Shown here one piece after another: positions 1 through 6,923 of a DNA stretch of 23,834 bases; position 1 is the stretch's first letter, and each line of letters starts with the position of its first letter. This DNA is from an uncultured Faecalibacterium sp. (GTDB taxonomy: Bacteria > Bacillota > Clostridia > Oscillospirales > Ruminococcaceae). The position numbers and the translations under genes were made by a program. The DNA lies in the NCBI GenBank assembly GCA_900765105.1, contig CAAFQM010000147.1, forward strand, positions 1 to 23,834, written 5' to 3'. A model generated the notes under the pieces. That model was not told the DNA's origin. It saw only the letters and a list, made by a program, of their open reading frames with translations, and did not search any database.

Positions 1-482
1 ATGAAAAATTCCTCCGGGCAGTGGTGGGCGAACTCGGTCACATCGAACAGGTCGTTGGTGATGCGGCCCATGATGGTGCCCACCTTGGTGTTGTTGTAAT
101 AGGTGTGATCCAGTTTCAACAAGTGGTCAAATGCGTCGCGGCGCATATCCGTCTCGATGTGCACGCCCATGATGTGGCCGATGCTGGACATATAGTAGCT
201 TGCCGCGCCGTCGATGACGCGCAGCACAAAGTAGACCGCTGCCAGCTTCAGCACAACGCCCACCGTCAGGGTGATGCCCACCCCCATGGCAGAGTTTGTG
301 ATGGTGCTCATGATCTTGGGCAGAACGATATCGCACAGGGTGGTCAGCGCTGCGCAGAACAGGTCGAGGAACAGCGTTCCCTTATACTTTGCCAGATAAG
401 GCAAAAAGCGCCGGATCAGCGTACCGCTTTTTGCGCGGTGCGCTCCGGGGTCGTTGATGGTCATCTTTTTTTGTTTTGACAT
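1..482 (-). CDS. ABC exporter, membrane-domain N-terminus (partial)
   Basis: Reading from the ATG at 482 toward base 1 gives 160 residues with no stop, so the gene continues past the window edge. The protein starts MSKQKKMTINDPGAHRAKSG, then RRFLPYLAKYKGTLFLDLFC, a first membrane helix, and a second hydrophobic stretch near GITLTVGVVLKLAAVYFVLR. It then reads HIETDMRRDAFDHLLKLDHTYY and NTKVGTIMGRITNDL, the typical intracellular-loop sequence of type I ABC exporter membrane domains (Pfam ABC_membrane family). The ATPase domain would lie outside the window. A GGAG box sits just upstream of the ATG. The gene follows yggS on the same strand, separated by a hairpin at 495-522. The family call is firm; the substrate cannot be told. 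Confidence 0.88.
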   Translation of the reverse strand, partial: MSKQKKMTINDPGAHRAKSGTLIRRFLPYLAKYKGTLFLDLFCAALTTLCDIVLPKIMSTITNSAMGVGITLTVGVVLKLAAVYFVLRVIDGAASYYMSSIGHIMGVHIETDMRRDAFDHLLKLDHTYYNNTKVGTIMGRITNDLFDVTEFAHHCPEEFF

Positions 483-494
483 GATATCTCCATT

Positions 495-522
495 AAAAGG
501 CTTCCCCGAGGGGGAAGGCTTT
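495..522 (-). terminator. Hairpin between yggS and the ABC exporter gene (terminator or attenuator)
   Basis: The arms CTTCCCC (501-507) and GGGGAAG (511-517) pair around a GAG loop. Past one mismatch (500/518) four more pairs form. On the minus strand the stem is followed by TTTT. It begins two bases after the yggS stop and ends just before the exporter's GGAG box, so it could reduce read-through into the exporter. The C-run/G-run stem resembles the second stem of the dispersed repeats at 16083-16219, 18880-19005 and 22964-23019, and it may be a worn remnant of them. Confidence 0.55.
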
Positions 523-523
523 A

Positions 524-1246
524 TTACCCCTTTTTACTATAATCCCGCTCGCCGTAGATGGCGGTGCCGATACGCACGAGGGTGGCACCCTCGCGGATGG
601 CGTTTTCGAAGTCGCCGCTCATACCCATGGAAAGGGTCTCCATGGCGACATTCTGGTAGCCGCGCTCCCCTGCCTGCACGAACAACTTGTACACCCCGGC
701 TAGATAGCGGCGGTTCTGTTCGTCATCGTTGTTCACCGGCGGGATAGCCATCAGGCCCTTGACCCGGATGTGCTCCTCGGCGGCGGCAGCATCCAGCAGC
801 GGCCAAAGCTGCTCCGGCGCGACACCGGACTTGGACTCTTCGCCGCCGATGTTCACCTCCAGCAGCACGTTCTGCACGATACCGGCCTTGGCGGCTTCCT
901 TCTCAATGGCATTCAGCAGATGTTCGCTGTCCACGCTCTGGATCAGGCTTGCCCGGCCCAGAACTTTTTTGATCTTGTTGGTCTGCAGGTGGCCGATGAA
1001 GTGGCTGGGCTTGCCGCAGTAGGCGCCTGCGTCAAAGTTCGCACACAGCTCCTGCACATGGTTCTCGCCGAACACGTCAATGGGCAGCGCTGCGCTGGCC
1101 GCCACCGTTTCGGCGGTGCGGGTCTTGCAGGCGGCACACAGCTGCACTGCTGCCGGGTCGCGGCCTGCTTCCCGGGCGGCGGCGGCCATCTTTTCACGGA
1201 TTTCTGCCACAGCCTCCCGCATCTGTTCCAGATTCTTTTCTGCCAT
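524..1246 (-). CDS. yggS: YggS/PLPBP-family pyridoxal-phosphate homeostasis protein
   Basis: This 240-residue protein is of normal family length. It is a single-domain PLP-binding TIM-barrel protein like the N-domain of alanine racemase. It has no known strong enzyme activity and helps control vitamin B6 and amino-acid pools in the cytosol. Visible motifs are CAACKTR with the expected PLP lysine at K41, FGENHVQEL, HFIGHLQTNKIK, VLLEVNIGGEESKSG, and the C-terminal LSMGMSGDFENAIREGATLVRIGTAIYG, which binds the PLP phosphate. The start is fixed by AGGAGG, which is built from the last codons of the upstream UPF0340 gene (EED-stop), and only six bases separate the two genes. In bacilli yggS homologues usually sit beside sepF in division clusters; that context is absent here. 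Confidence 0.95.
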   Translation of the reverse strand: MAEKNLEQMREAVAEIREKMAAAAREAGRDPAAVQLCAACKTRTAETVAASAALPIDVFGENHVQELCANFDAGAYCGKPSHFIGHLQTNKIKKVLGRASLIQSVDSEHLLNAIEKEAAKAGIVQNVLLEVNIGGEESKSGVAPEQLWPLLDAAAAEEHIRVKGLMAIPPVNNDDEQNRRYLAGVYKLFVQAGERGYQNVAMETLSMGMSGDFENAIREGATLVRIGTAIYGERDYSKKG

Positions 1247-1252
1247 GGTTTC

Positions 1253-1813
1253 TCAGTCCTCCTCGGTATACTTGGCGCGCTCTCCGCCGATGAGCTTCGG
1301 GCGGGTGCGGGCGCACAGGATATTTGCTTCGCCGATCTTATTCAGGCTCAGCCGCGCCGGCACCGCCACCCGTTTCAGGTGCATCCCGATGAGGGTGCCG
1401 CCGATGTCGATGCCTGCATGGGCGCGGATCTCTTCCACAGCCACCGGCTCCTTGAAGTTCTTCCAGCAGGTAGTGGCCCAACTGCCGCCTGCATGGGGCC
1501 GGGGCACAACGCACACTTCCTCCCAGCCATATTTTTCGGCGGCTTCCCGCTCAAGGATAATGGCGCGGTTCAGGTGTTCACAGCACTGCGCGGCCAGCCA
1601 GATGCCCTGCTGGGCCAGCACCGGGGCAATGCCCGCATATACAGCCTGCGCGGCTTCGATACTGGAATCCTTGCCGATGTGGCCGCCCACGATCTCACTG
1701 GACGAGCAGCCCACCACGAATACATCGCCTTTTTTCAGTTTTGCCTGTGCCAGCAGTTCGATCCCGGCCTGCCGGGCTTCGGTCTCGATTTGTTTTTTGA
1801 ATTCTTCGGTCAT
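1253..1813 (-). CDS. UPF0340 (YwlG-like, TIGR01440) family protein
   Basis: The 186-residue protein starts at MTEEFKKQIETEARQAG. An upstream in-frame ATG at 1834 was rejected because GAGGTG at 1819-1824 lies five bases from the ATG at 1813 and the earlier start would overlap the previous gene's stop. Family hallmarks are DVFVVGCSSSEIVGGHIGK, GIWLAAQCCEHLNRAIILE, VVPRPHAGGSWAT, HAGIDIGGTLIGMHLKRVAVP and GEANILCARTRPKLIGGERAKY. The family is cytosolic and widely conserved in Bacillota, but to my knowledge has no proven function. It is translated between the propeller protein and yggS in one operon, with very short gaps on each side. The family call is firm; the role is unknown. Confidence 0.93.
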   Translation of the reverse strand: MTEEFKKQIETEARQAGIELLAQAKLKKGDVFVVGCSSSEIVGGHIGKDSSIEAAQAVYAGIAPVLAQQGIWLAAQCCEHLNRAIILEREAAEKYGWEEVCVVPRPHAGGSWATTCWKNFKEPVAVEEIRAHAGIDIGGTLIGMHLKRVAVPARLSLNKIGEANILCARTRPKLIGGERAKYTEED

Positions 1814-1826
1814 AAAAACACCTCGT

Positions 1827-3140
1827 TTATACATTTGCAGATGGCAGGCGCTGGACGTCCGCCGTCCCGAAATACACTTTGCTTTCCACCGGGCACACTG
1901 CCGTCACGCTGCCCGCTTTCCGGGCAAAGAACGTCCTCGTCCAGCTGCCGTCCTGCAGCGTTACCGCTTCGGCACAGGGGCTTTCGGTCGGCAGACTGAA
2001 CAGCTTTTCCTGCAGGTTCTGCCCTGCCCGCAGGGCGATGCCCCGCAGCAGAGTGCTGCCGGCGTTCTTTTCCAGCCAGCTGCTGCGCGCCCAGCGGTAG
2101 CTGATGTACAGTGTGCCCTCTTCATCTGCTGCCAGTGCGCCGGGGTAACCCGGCAGGCCGGTGAGAAATGCCGTGCAGTTCTTGCCGCCCGCGGTCAGCT
2201 CCCGGGCGTCGGCCGGAACAGCCCAGACACACCGGTTGCCAAGGTCGGAGACATACAGCGTTTTCCCGTCCGGGCTGAGCGCCAGACCGGACGCACCGGC
2301 AATGCCGCCCAGCACCTTCCGCACCGCCCGGGCAGCCAGGTCATAGGCGTATACGCAGCCGGTGCCGGTGTGCGCCATCAGCTCGGTGCGCAGGGTCTGT
2401 TCCAGACCGTTCTCCGTTGCAGCGCCTGATGCCACGGCGAAATATACCACACCGTCCGGCCCGGTCTCTACAGCAGACACCGCCCCCAGCGGGGCACCAT
2501 CGATCTGCGTCACCACCTGTTCCACAGCGGTGCCCCAGCTGTCGCTGGCAGCGCGGCACAGGGTCCCGCCCGCAGGCGTGACCACCGTCAGCCACAGTTC
2601 GCCGCTGCCGTCAAAGGCAAAGCCGGTCAGTTCGCCGTCCACGCTCAGAATGGCCGCCGTGTGGCCGCCGTCGGTGCGCACAAGGTCGCTTTTGCGCTTT
2701 TTCAGGGTCGCGCCGTTGTAGGCAGACGCATATACAAGACCGTCCCGGGCGCGGATGCAGTCCACGCCCTGATAGTCTCCCAGCGCCAGTGCATCCCGGC
2801 TGTCATCCGAGAGCATGGTCTGCACCGCGCCGGTATCCTGCCGGATATCCGGGGCACGGTAGGGCTGCGGCGGTGTGTCAATGGGGCGGAACACCAGTGC
2901 ATATGCCAGTGCCAGCAGGATGATCACACCGAAAACCGTGCTTGCCGTGCGGAACCGCTTGAGCAGGGCGTCCCTCTCGGCAGCAGCCTGCGCGGCATAT
3001 TCGGCCCGGCGGCGGGCAGCGCGGGCATTGGCCCGGTTGGCGCGGCGCACCCAGCGGTCCACAAAAAGAGTCACCTGCGGCCCCACCGTCAGGGACGCAA
3101 TGGCCAGAATGAGCAGAAATTCGATCAGTCCGATTCGCAT
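1827..3140 (-). CDS. Membrane-anchored beta-propeller (NHL/SMP-30-like) protein with TatA/B-like N-terminus
   Basis: The protein has 437 residues. Residues 1-22 read MRIGLIEFLLILAIASLTVG then PQ, close in layout to the TatA/TatB N-terminus (short helix with an early acidic residue, then a Gly-Pro hinge). An Arg/Ala-rich, probably amphipathic or coiled stretch covers 28-63. A second membrane helix lies at about 68-84. The rest looks like a beta-propeller: repeated short blades such as GLALSPDGKTLYVSDLGNRCVWAVP and GALAADEEGTLYISYRWA resemble NHL/SMP-30 blades. By the positive-inside rule the Arg-rich loop is cytoplasmic and the propeller is outside. The start has AAGGAAA upstream and a good promoter at 3206-3234. 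It is the first gene of the operon leading to UPF0340, yggS and an ABC exporter. Function unknown. Confidence 0.72.
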   Translation of the reverse strand: MRIGLIEFLLILAIASLTVGPQVTLFVDRWVRRANRANARAARRRAEYAAQAAAERDALLKRFRTASTVFGVIILLALAYALVFRPIDTPPQPYRAPDIRQDTGAVQTMLSDDSRDALALGDYQGVDCIRARDGLVYASAYNGATLKKRKSDLVRTDGGHTAAILSVDGELTGFAFDGSGELWLTVVTPAGGTLCRAASDSWGTAVEQVVTQIDGAPLGAVSAVETGPDGVVYFAVASGAATENGLEQTLRTELMAHTGTGCVYAYDLAARAVRKVLGGIAGASGLALSPDGKTLYVSDLGNRCVWAVPADARELTAGGKNCTAFLTGLPGYPGALAADEEGTLYISYRWARSSWLEKNAGSTLLRGIALRAGQNLQEKLFSLPTESPCAEAVTLQDGSWTRTFFARKAGSVTAVCPVESKVYFGTADVQRLPSANV

Positions 3141-3205
3141 AGGGTTTTTTCCTTTATTGCAGCAAAAATAAGAGCACAGGCCAGCGCCCTGCCCTTCATG
3201 GCTTC

Positions 3206-3234
3206 AGTATAACATTCCCGGCGCGGCTGTGCAA
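3206..3234 (-). promoter_or_regulatory. SigA-type promoter for the propeller/UPF0340/yggS operon
   Basis: On the minus strand TTGCAC (3229-3234) is followed by a 17-base spacer and TATACT (3206-3211). A TGT just upstream of the -10 box gives an extended -10. The expected start of transcription is about 60 bases before the ATG at 3140. Confidence 0.75.
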
Positions 3235-3265
3235 GCGCCCGGACGGACAGGGTGCAAAATCCTGC

Positions 3266-3294
3266 TGTGCACCGGGGCCGTTCTGTGGTATACT
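3266..3294 (+). promoter_or_regulatory. Candidate extended -10 promoter for the two-component operon
   Basis: TATACT at 3289-3294 is preceded by TGG, an extended -10 pattern. At 17 bases upstream stands TGTGCA, a poor -35 box. This would give a leader of about 105 bases that contains the inverted repeat at 3362-3382. A weaker alternative, TTGCAG (3356-3361) with a TATATT (3381-3386) at 19 bases, lies closer to the gene. Confidence 0.45.
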
Positions 3295-3361
3295 GGTGGC
3301 AGAATGCCCCGGTTTTGCAAAGCATTCATGCAATCTTCACAGGTTTTCCCTAATTTTGCAG

Positions 3362-3382
3362 TACGATAAAGCTGTTATCGTA
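3362..3382. promoter_or_regulatory. Perfect inverted repeat before the response-regulator gene (possible operator)
   Basis: TACGATAA (3362-3369) and TTATCGTA (3375-3382) form an exact 8-base inverted repeat with a 5-base spacer. It ends 24 bases before the ATG and 8 bases before the GGAAGGAG box. It is AT-rich and has no U-run after it, so a protein-binding site is more likely than a terminator. OmpR-type regulators more often bind direct repeats, so the binding protein is unknown. Confidence 0.5.
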
Positions 3383-3406
3383 TATTTTGTGGAAGGAGTC
3401 TGTCCT

Positions 3407-4096
3407 ATGGCAAAGATCCTGATCGTTGACGATGAGCCGCGCATCCGCGAGCTCATCCGCGAACATTTACAATATTCCGGTTATGTGTGCGAAGAGGCAG
3501 GCGACGGCACCGCCGCTCTGGCCCAGCTTTCCAGCGGGTCGTATGATCTGGTCATTCTGGACCTGATGATGCCCTTTATGGATGGCATGACCTGCCTGCG
3601 GGAGATGCGCGCCCGTCACATCAACACCCCGGTGATCATCCTCACCGCCCGCGGCGAGGAGTACGACAAGCTGGCCGGTCTGGAGAGCGGTGCCGACGAC
3701 TATGTGGTCAAGCCCTTCTCCCCCCGGGAGCTGGTGGCCCGGGTCAAGGCCGTGCTCAACCGCACCATGCCCAAGCCCGCCGCCACGGCCAACACCATGA
3801 CCTTCGGCGAGCTGACCATCGACACCGCCAGCCACACCGTGCGGGTCTCCGGCGAGGATGTGGCCCTGACCCCGAAGGAATTTGACCTGCTGGTCTTTCT
3901 GGCCTCCAACAAAGGCATTGCCCTGAGCCGCGAAAAGATCCTGCAGAAGGTGTGGAACTACGACTACTTCGGCGAGGACCGCACTGTGGACACCCACGTC
4001 AAGATGCTGCGGGGCCATCTGGGCAAATGCCGCGGCTACATTGCCACTGTGTGGGGCATCGGCTACAAATTCGATCCGGACGCAGCCCGCGGCTAA
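3407..4096 (+). CDS. OmpR/PhoB-family response regulator
   Basis: This 229-residue protein is the usual length. The receiver domain (about 1-120) keeps the acidic pair D8-D9, the phospho-acceptor D52 in YDLVILDLMMP, T80 in IILTAR and K102 in DYVVKPFSPREL. The C-terminal winged-helix domain (about 130-226) contains FGELTIDTASHTV, LTPKEFDLLVFLASNKG and EDRTVDTHVKMLRGHLGK, ending in VWGIGYKFD. The start at 3407 is chosen because MAKILIVDDEPRIREL begins there and GGAAGGAG at 3391-3398 is well placed; the longer reading from 3296 adds non-family sequence. It is followed 23 bases later by its partner histidine kinase. The regulon cannot be deduced, though the inverted repeat at 3362-3382 might serve for autoregulation. 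Confidence 0.97.
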   Translation: MAKILIVDDEPRIRELIREHLQYSGYVCEEAGDGTAALAQLSSGSYDLVILDLMMPFMDGMTCLREMRARHINTPVIILTARGEEYDKLAGLESGADDYVVKPFSPRELVARVKAVLNRTMPKPAATANTMTFGELTIDTASHTVRVSGEDVALTPKEFDLLVFLASNKGIALSREKILQKVWNYDYFGEDRTVDTHVKMLRGHLGKCRGYIATVWGIGYKFDPDAARG

Positions 4097-4119
4097 ACGG
4101 ATAAAGGAGAGCAGGATTC

Positions 4120-5640
4120 ATGCGGCATCATCGTTCTCTCGGCATACGCGGCCAGCTGATGTGGTTTCTGTGCTTCATCTGCCTGTTCCTGCTGGGGCTG
4201 TTCTGGTTTCTGTCCACCCAGCTGCTGGAGCCGCTGTACACCCGGCACATCGAATCCCAGCTGACCACGCAGGCCGAAAGCATCGTGTCGGAACTGGACA
4301 AGGCCCTCGCCGAGGGCACCCAGCTGTCCTCGTGGTCTTTCGGCAGGCTGTATGTCAACACCGGCTTTTTTGACAAGCTTGCCACTCAGCTGTATGCAAA
4401 TGGTTCGCTGAACAGCTTCTGCGTGGATATCTCGGACAGCACCATGCGCACCATCTATAAAATCGAGAACCAGTCCTACTGCAACCTCCACGAAACGCTG
4501 CTTTCAGACTCGGCCAACAACGACATGATCGTTTCCACTGCTGTGGCCATGCGCAAGAAGTGCCGCACCACAAACGGTTTTGTTCAGACCCTGAACCCGC
4601 CCCGGCTGTCCGGCTCGGCGCAGCTTCTGGTGGGGCGCATGACCTCCGGCGGCGAGTACACCGTTCTTGTCACCACCAGTCTGGTGCATGTGGCAGAAGC
4701 CGGAAAAGTGCTGGGCACCGTACTGCCTATGACTGCAGCACTGATCTTCATCCTTGCACTGTCGGCAGCGTGGCTCTTCAGCGAGTGGTTCACCAAGCCC
4801 CTGCGCCAGCTTTCCAGCGCTGCCCGCCAGATGGCACTGGGTAACTATGCCGTCCATGTGGACAGCCGCCGCCGCGACGAGCTGGGCGATCTGGCCAGCG
4901 ACTTCAACCACATGGCCGCTGAAGTGCAGCACTCCGCCCAGATGCAGCGGGACCTGCTGGCCAACGTCTCTCACGACCTGCGCACCCCGTTGACCCTCAT
5001 CAAGGGCTACGCCGAAACGGTGCGCGACATCACCGGTGATGACAAGGCGCACCGGGACGAACAGATGAATATCATCGTGGACGAAGCCGACCGGCTGACC
5101 GCGCTGGTGTCCAGCGTGATGGAACTGAGCAAGGTGACCAGCGGTGCCGACAGGTGCGAGCGGATACATTTTGATATGGGCCAGCTCTGCGATGAGGTGA
5201 GCGAACGGTACGACGCCATCTGCGCCCAGAACGGCTGGCAGCTCAAGCTGGAACTGCCCGACGAGGAGCTGCCGGTATATGCCGATCCCGAAATGATGCA
5301 GCGCGCACTGCACAATCTGCTGGGCAATGCCATGCATCACATCGGCAAAGACGGTATCTTCATCCTGCGGGCCAATGCCTGCACCGAAGGTGTCCGGGTC
5401 GAAGTGGAGGACCACGGCCCCGGCATTGCAGCCGATGACCTGCCCTACATCTTCGACCGGTATTACCGCTCCCGCTCCGATGCCGGCAAGCAGGGCACCG
5501 GCCTCGGCCTGTCCATTACAAAGGCCATTTTCCAGCAGCACGGATTCCGCTTCGGCGTTCAAAGCGCCATCGGCATGGGCACCACGTTCTGGTTCATCAT
5601 GAACGATCTGCCCGCCAATGAAAAGAAGCCACAGAATTGA
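4120..5640 (+). CDS. Membrane sensor histidine kinase (HAMP-HisKA-HATPase)
   Basis: This 506-residue protein has a short cytosolic N-terminus and a membrane helix at about 11-30 (GQLMWFLCFICLFLLGLFWF). An extracytoplasmic sensor region of roughly 165 residues follows, then a second helix near 199-222 (LPMTAALIFILALSAAWLF). After that comes a HAMP domain (TKPLRQLSSAARQMALGNY, DELGDLASDFNHMAAEV) and the HisKA box LLANVSHDLRTPLTLIKGYAE with the phospho-acceptor H285. The ATPase domain shows N403 in NLLGNAMHH, DHGPGIA, IFDRYYR and GTGLGLSI. An AGGAG box at 4105-4109 precedes the ATG. The sensor region matches no domain I recognise, so the stimulus is unknown. It surely works with the response regulator just upstream. 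Confidence 0.96.
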   Translation: MRHHRSLGIRGQLMWFLCFICLFLLGLFWFLSTQLLEPLYTRHIESQLTTQAESIVSELDKALAEGTQLSSWSFGRLYVNTGFFDKLATQLYANGSLNSFCVDISDSTMRTIYKIENQSYCNLHETLLSDSANNDMIVSTAVAMRKKCRTTNGFVQTLNPPRLSGSAQLLVGRMTSGGEYTVLVTTSLVHVAEAGKVLGTVLPMTAALIFILALSAAWLFSEWFTKPLRQLSSAARQMALGNYAVHVDSRRRDELGDLASDFNHMAAEVQHSAQMQRDLLANVSHDLRTPLTLIKGYAETVRDITGDDKAHRDEQMNIIVDEADRLTALVSSVMELSKVTSGADRCERIHFDMGQLCDEVSERYDAICAQNGWQLKLELPDEELPVYADPEMMQRALHNLLGNAMHHIGKDGIFILRANACTEGVRVEVEDHGPGIAADDLPYIFDRYYRSRSDAGKQGTGLGLSITKAIFQQHGFRFGVQSAIGMGTTFWFIMNDLPANEKKPQN

Positions 5641-5657
5641 CCACCCAGCGGAATAGC

Positions 5658-5699
5658 AAGAGGGCTGACGCACAGCATTTTGTGCGCCAGCCCTCTTTT
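5658..5699. terminator. Bidirectional intrinsic terminator between convergent genes
   Basis: The 17-base arms 5658-5674 and 5681-5697 pair with a single A/C mismatch around a 6-base loop. On the plus strand the stem ends in a T-run, closing the kinase operon. The small minus-strand gene stops at 5703 just beyond, so the stem can serve both sides. Confidence 0.9.
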
Positions 5700-5702
5700 G
5701 AT

Positions 5703-5864
5703 TTACGAATTGGAATCTGCCGTGTGGTAGATCCCGAATGTATTGTCCGGTGCAGGCATGTCCACCCGGGAAGCCCGGTCGTTGACCTTCCACATCATCC
5801 ACCCCATGCCGACCAGAACCAGCAGGATGACGAGCCATTTGACAGAATTCGGCAGCTTTTTCAT
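5703..5864 (-). CDS. Small single-pass membrane protein (53 residues)
   Basis: The reading frame starts MKKLPNSVKWLVILLVLVGM and ends FGIYHTADSNS. Residues 10-25 form one strong membrane helix. Lys residues before it and a polar, negatively charged tail after it suggest N-in/C-out or a signal-anchor topology. AAGGAA lies about seven bases before the ATG. It starts 36 bases after the pectinesterase stop and ends just before a terminator, so it is probably the last gene of that transcript. No family is recognised. The clean start, ribosome site, helix and exact fit between gene end and terminator argue that it is real, although it is short. Confidence 0.68.
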   Translation of the reverse strand: MKKLPNSVKWLVILLVLVGMGWMMWKVNDRASRVDMPAPDNTFGIYHTADSNS

Positions 5865-5900
5865 AAGTATTCCTTATACGTTCCTTTATATTCTATGTTT

Positions 5901-6848
5901 TTATTCCGGTCTGCAGAGTTTCCGGGCCTGTTTCAGCAGGGCCGAGGCCTGTGCGCTGTCCAACTCTTTTACCCATGCTCCCCGCGGGGCAGCACCCTCA
6001 CCGGTGCTGCCTGCTTCCGCAAAGCCGGCAAGGGCCGAGTCGGTGCGGTCCCGCCACGGAGAAAAGCCCTCCGGCGCGATGTGTGCCCCCAGACGGCAGT
6101 CCAGTACCGCCGTTTTTCCGGTAGGACGCCATGGCCGCCCCAGAAAGACCGTGCCCGCCGGGCAGTTGTCCGAAACGAAATCGCAGTCCCAGAACACAAA
6201 GCCCAGACCTTCCGGTTTACCGGAGGGTGCCGTGACGTAGCTGACCGGAAGATGATTGTTCACGGTGCGGACAGTGCACTGTTCAAACAGTGCATCGGCA
6301 CCGCCAAAGATAAAATCGATGTCTCCGGCGATCTCGCAGTGCTGATAATACTGCGCACTCCGGCGGCGGGGCGCAAGGCCGCGCGGGCCGAGGAAGCCGT
6401 CCTTCTCGCGCTCCTTCTCCGGCAGGGGCGCGCAGAACAGCGTATCCTGATTGCCCAGCAGCCGCACGTTGACGAACGCCGCCCGGGCACTGTCCACATA
6501 GGCTGCCACCGCCTGCCCCACAGCTGCACCGGGACCGGCGTCGTTCTCAATGGTCAGGTCTTCCACCCGCAGGCTTTCCCCGCTGAAAAAGGCCGTATAG
6601 CTGCGAAAGGTATGGGTGGGCCTGCCGTCCGGGTGGGGCAGCTTTCCGCCGTCGTTCCAGACGATGCGGGTGCGGTCCGGCCCGGCACCGGTCAGGGTGA
6701 TATCCTGCTTTTCGCAGACCAGTTTTTCGCGGTAAACGCCCGGCCCGATGCGGATCTGCGCCGCGCAGCCGTAAGGCACGGCCAGCACCGCCTCCGACAC
6801 CGTAGCAAAATCGCCGCTGCCGTCCTGTGCTACTGTGATGGTAAGCAT
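5901..6848 (-). CDS. Pectinesterase (carbohydrate esterase family 8), probably cytosolic
   Basis: This 315-residue protein should fold as a right-handed beta-helix that removes methyl esters from pectin or oligogalacturonides. Motifs in order are QDGSGDFATVSEAVLAVP (family start), GVYREKLV, TFRSYTAFFSGESLRVEDLTIEN, LLGNQDTLF, IAGDIDFIFGGADALFEQC with the second catalytic Asp in DFIFG, and FLGRPWRPTGK with the substrate-binding Arg-Trp. The start at 6848 is set by AGGAGGTG at 6854-6861, five bases away; an ATG nine codons earlier lacks this. No signal peptide is visible because the family domain begins almost at once, so the enzyme should act on imported oligomers. A promoter at 6884-6912 serves it, and a small membrane-protein gene follows. 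Confidence 0.93.
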   Translation of the reverse strand: MLTITVAQDGSGDFATVSEAVLAVPYGCAAQIRIGPGVYREKLVCEKQDITLTGAGPDRTRIVWNDGGKLPHPDGRPTHTFRSYTAFFSGESLRVEDLTIENDAGPGAAVGQAVAAYVDSARAAFVNVRLLGNQDTLFCAPLPEKEREKDGFLGPRGLAPRRRSAQYYQHCEIAGDIDFIFGGADALFEQCTVRTVNNHLPVSYVTAPSGKPEGLGFVFWDCDFVSDNCPAGTVFLGRPWRPTGKTAVLDCRLGAHIAPEGFSPWRDRTDSALAGFAEAGSTGEGAAPRGAWVKELDSAQASALLKQARKLCRPE

Positions 6849-6883
6849 CTGTGCACCTCCTGTGATGGGATCCATATCTACAT

Positions 6884-6912
6884 AGTATACCCTCCTCCCG
6901 GTCGAAAATCAA
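6884..6912 (-). promoter_or_regulatory. SigA-type promoter for the pectinesterase gene
   Basis: On the minus strand TTGATT (6907-6912) and TATACT (6884-6889) are spaced by 17 bases. The box set lies between the spoIIE stop and the pectinesterase start, giving a leader of about 30 bases. The gene can therefore be expressed apart from spoIIE. Confidence 0.72.
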
Positions 6913-6923
6913 CGAAGATTCTG

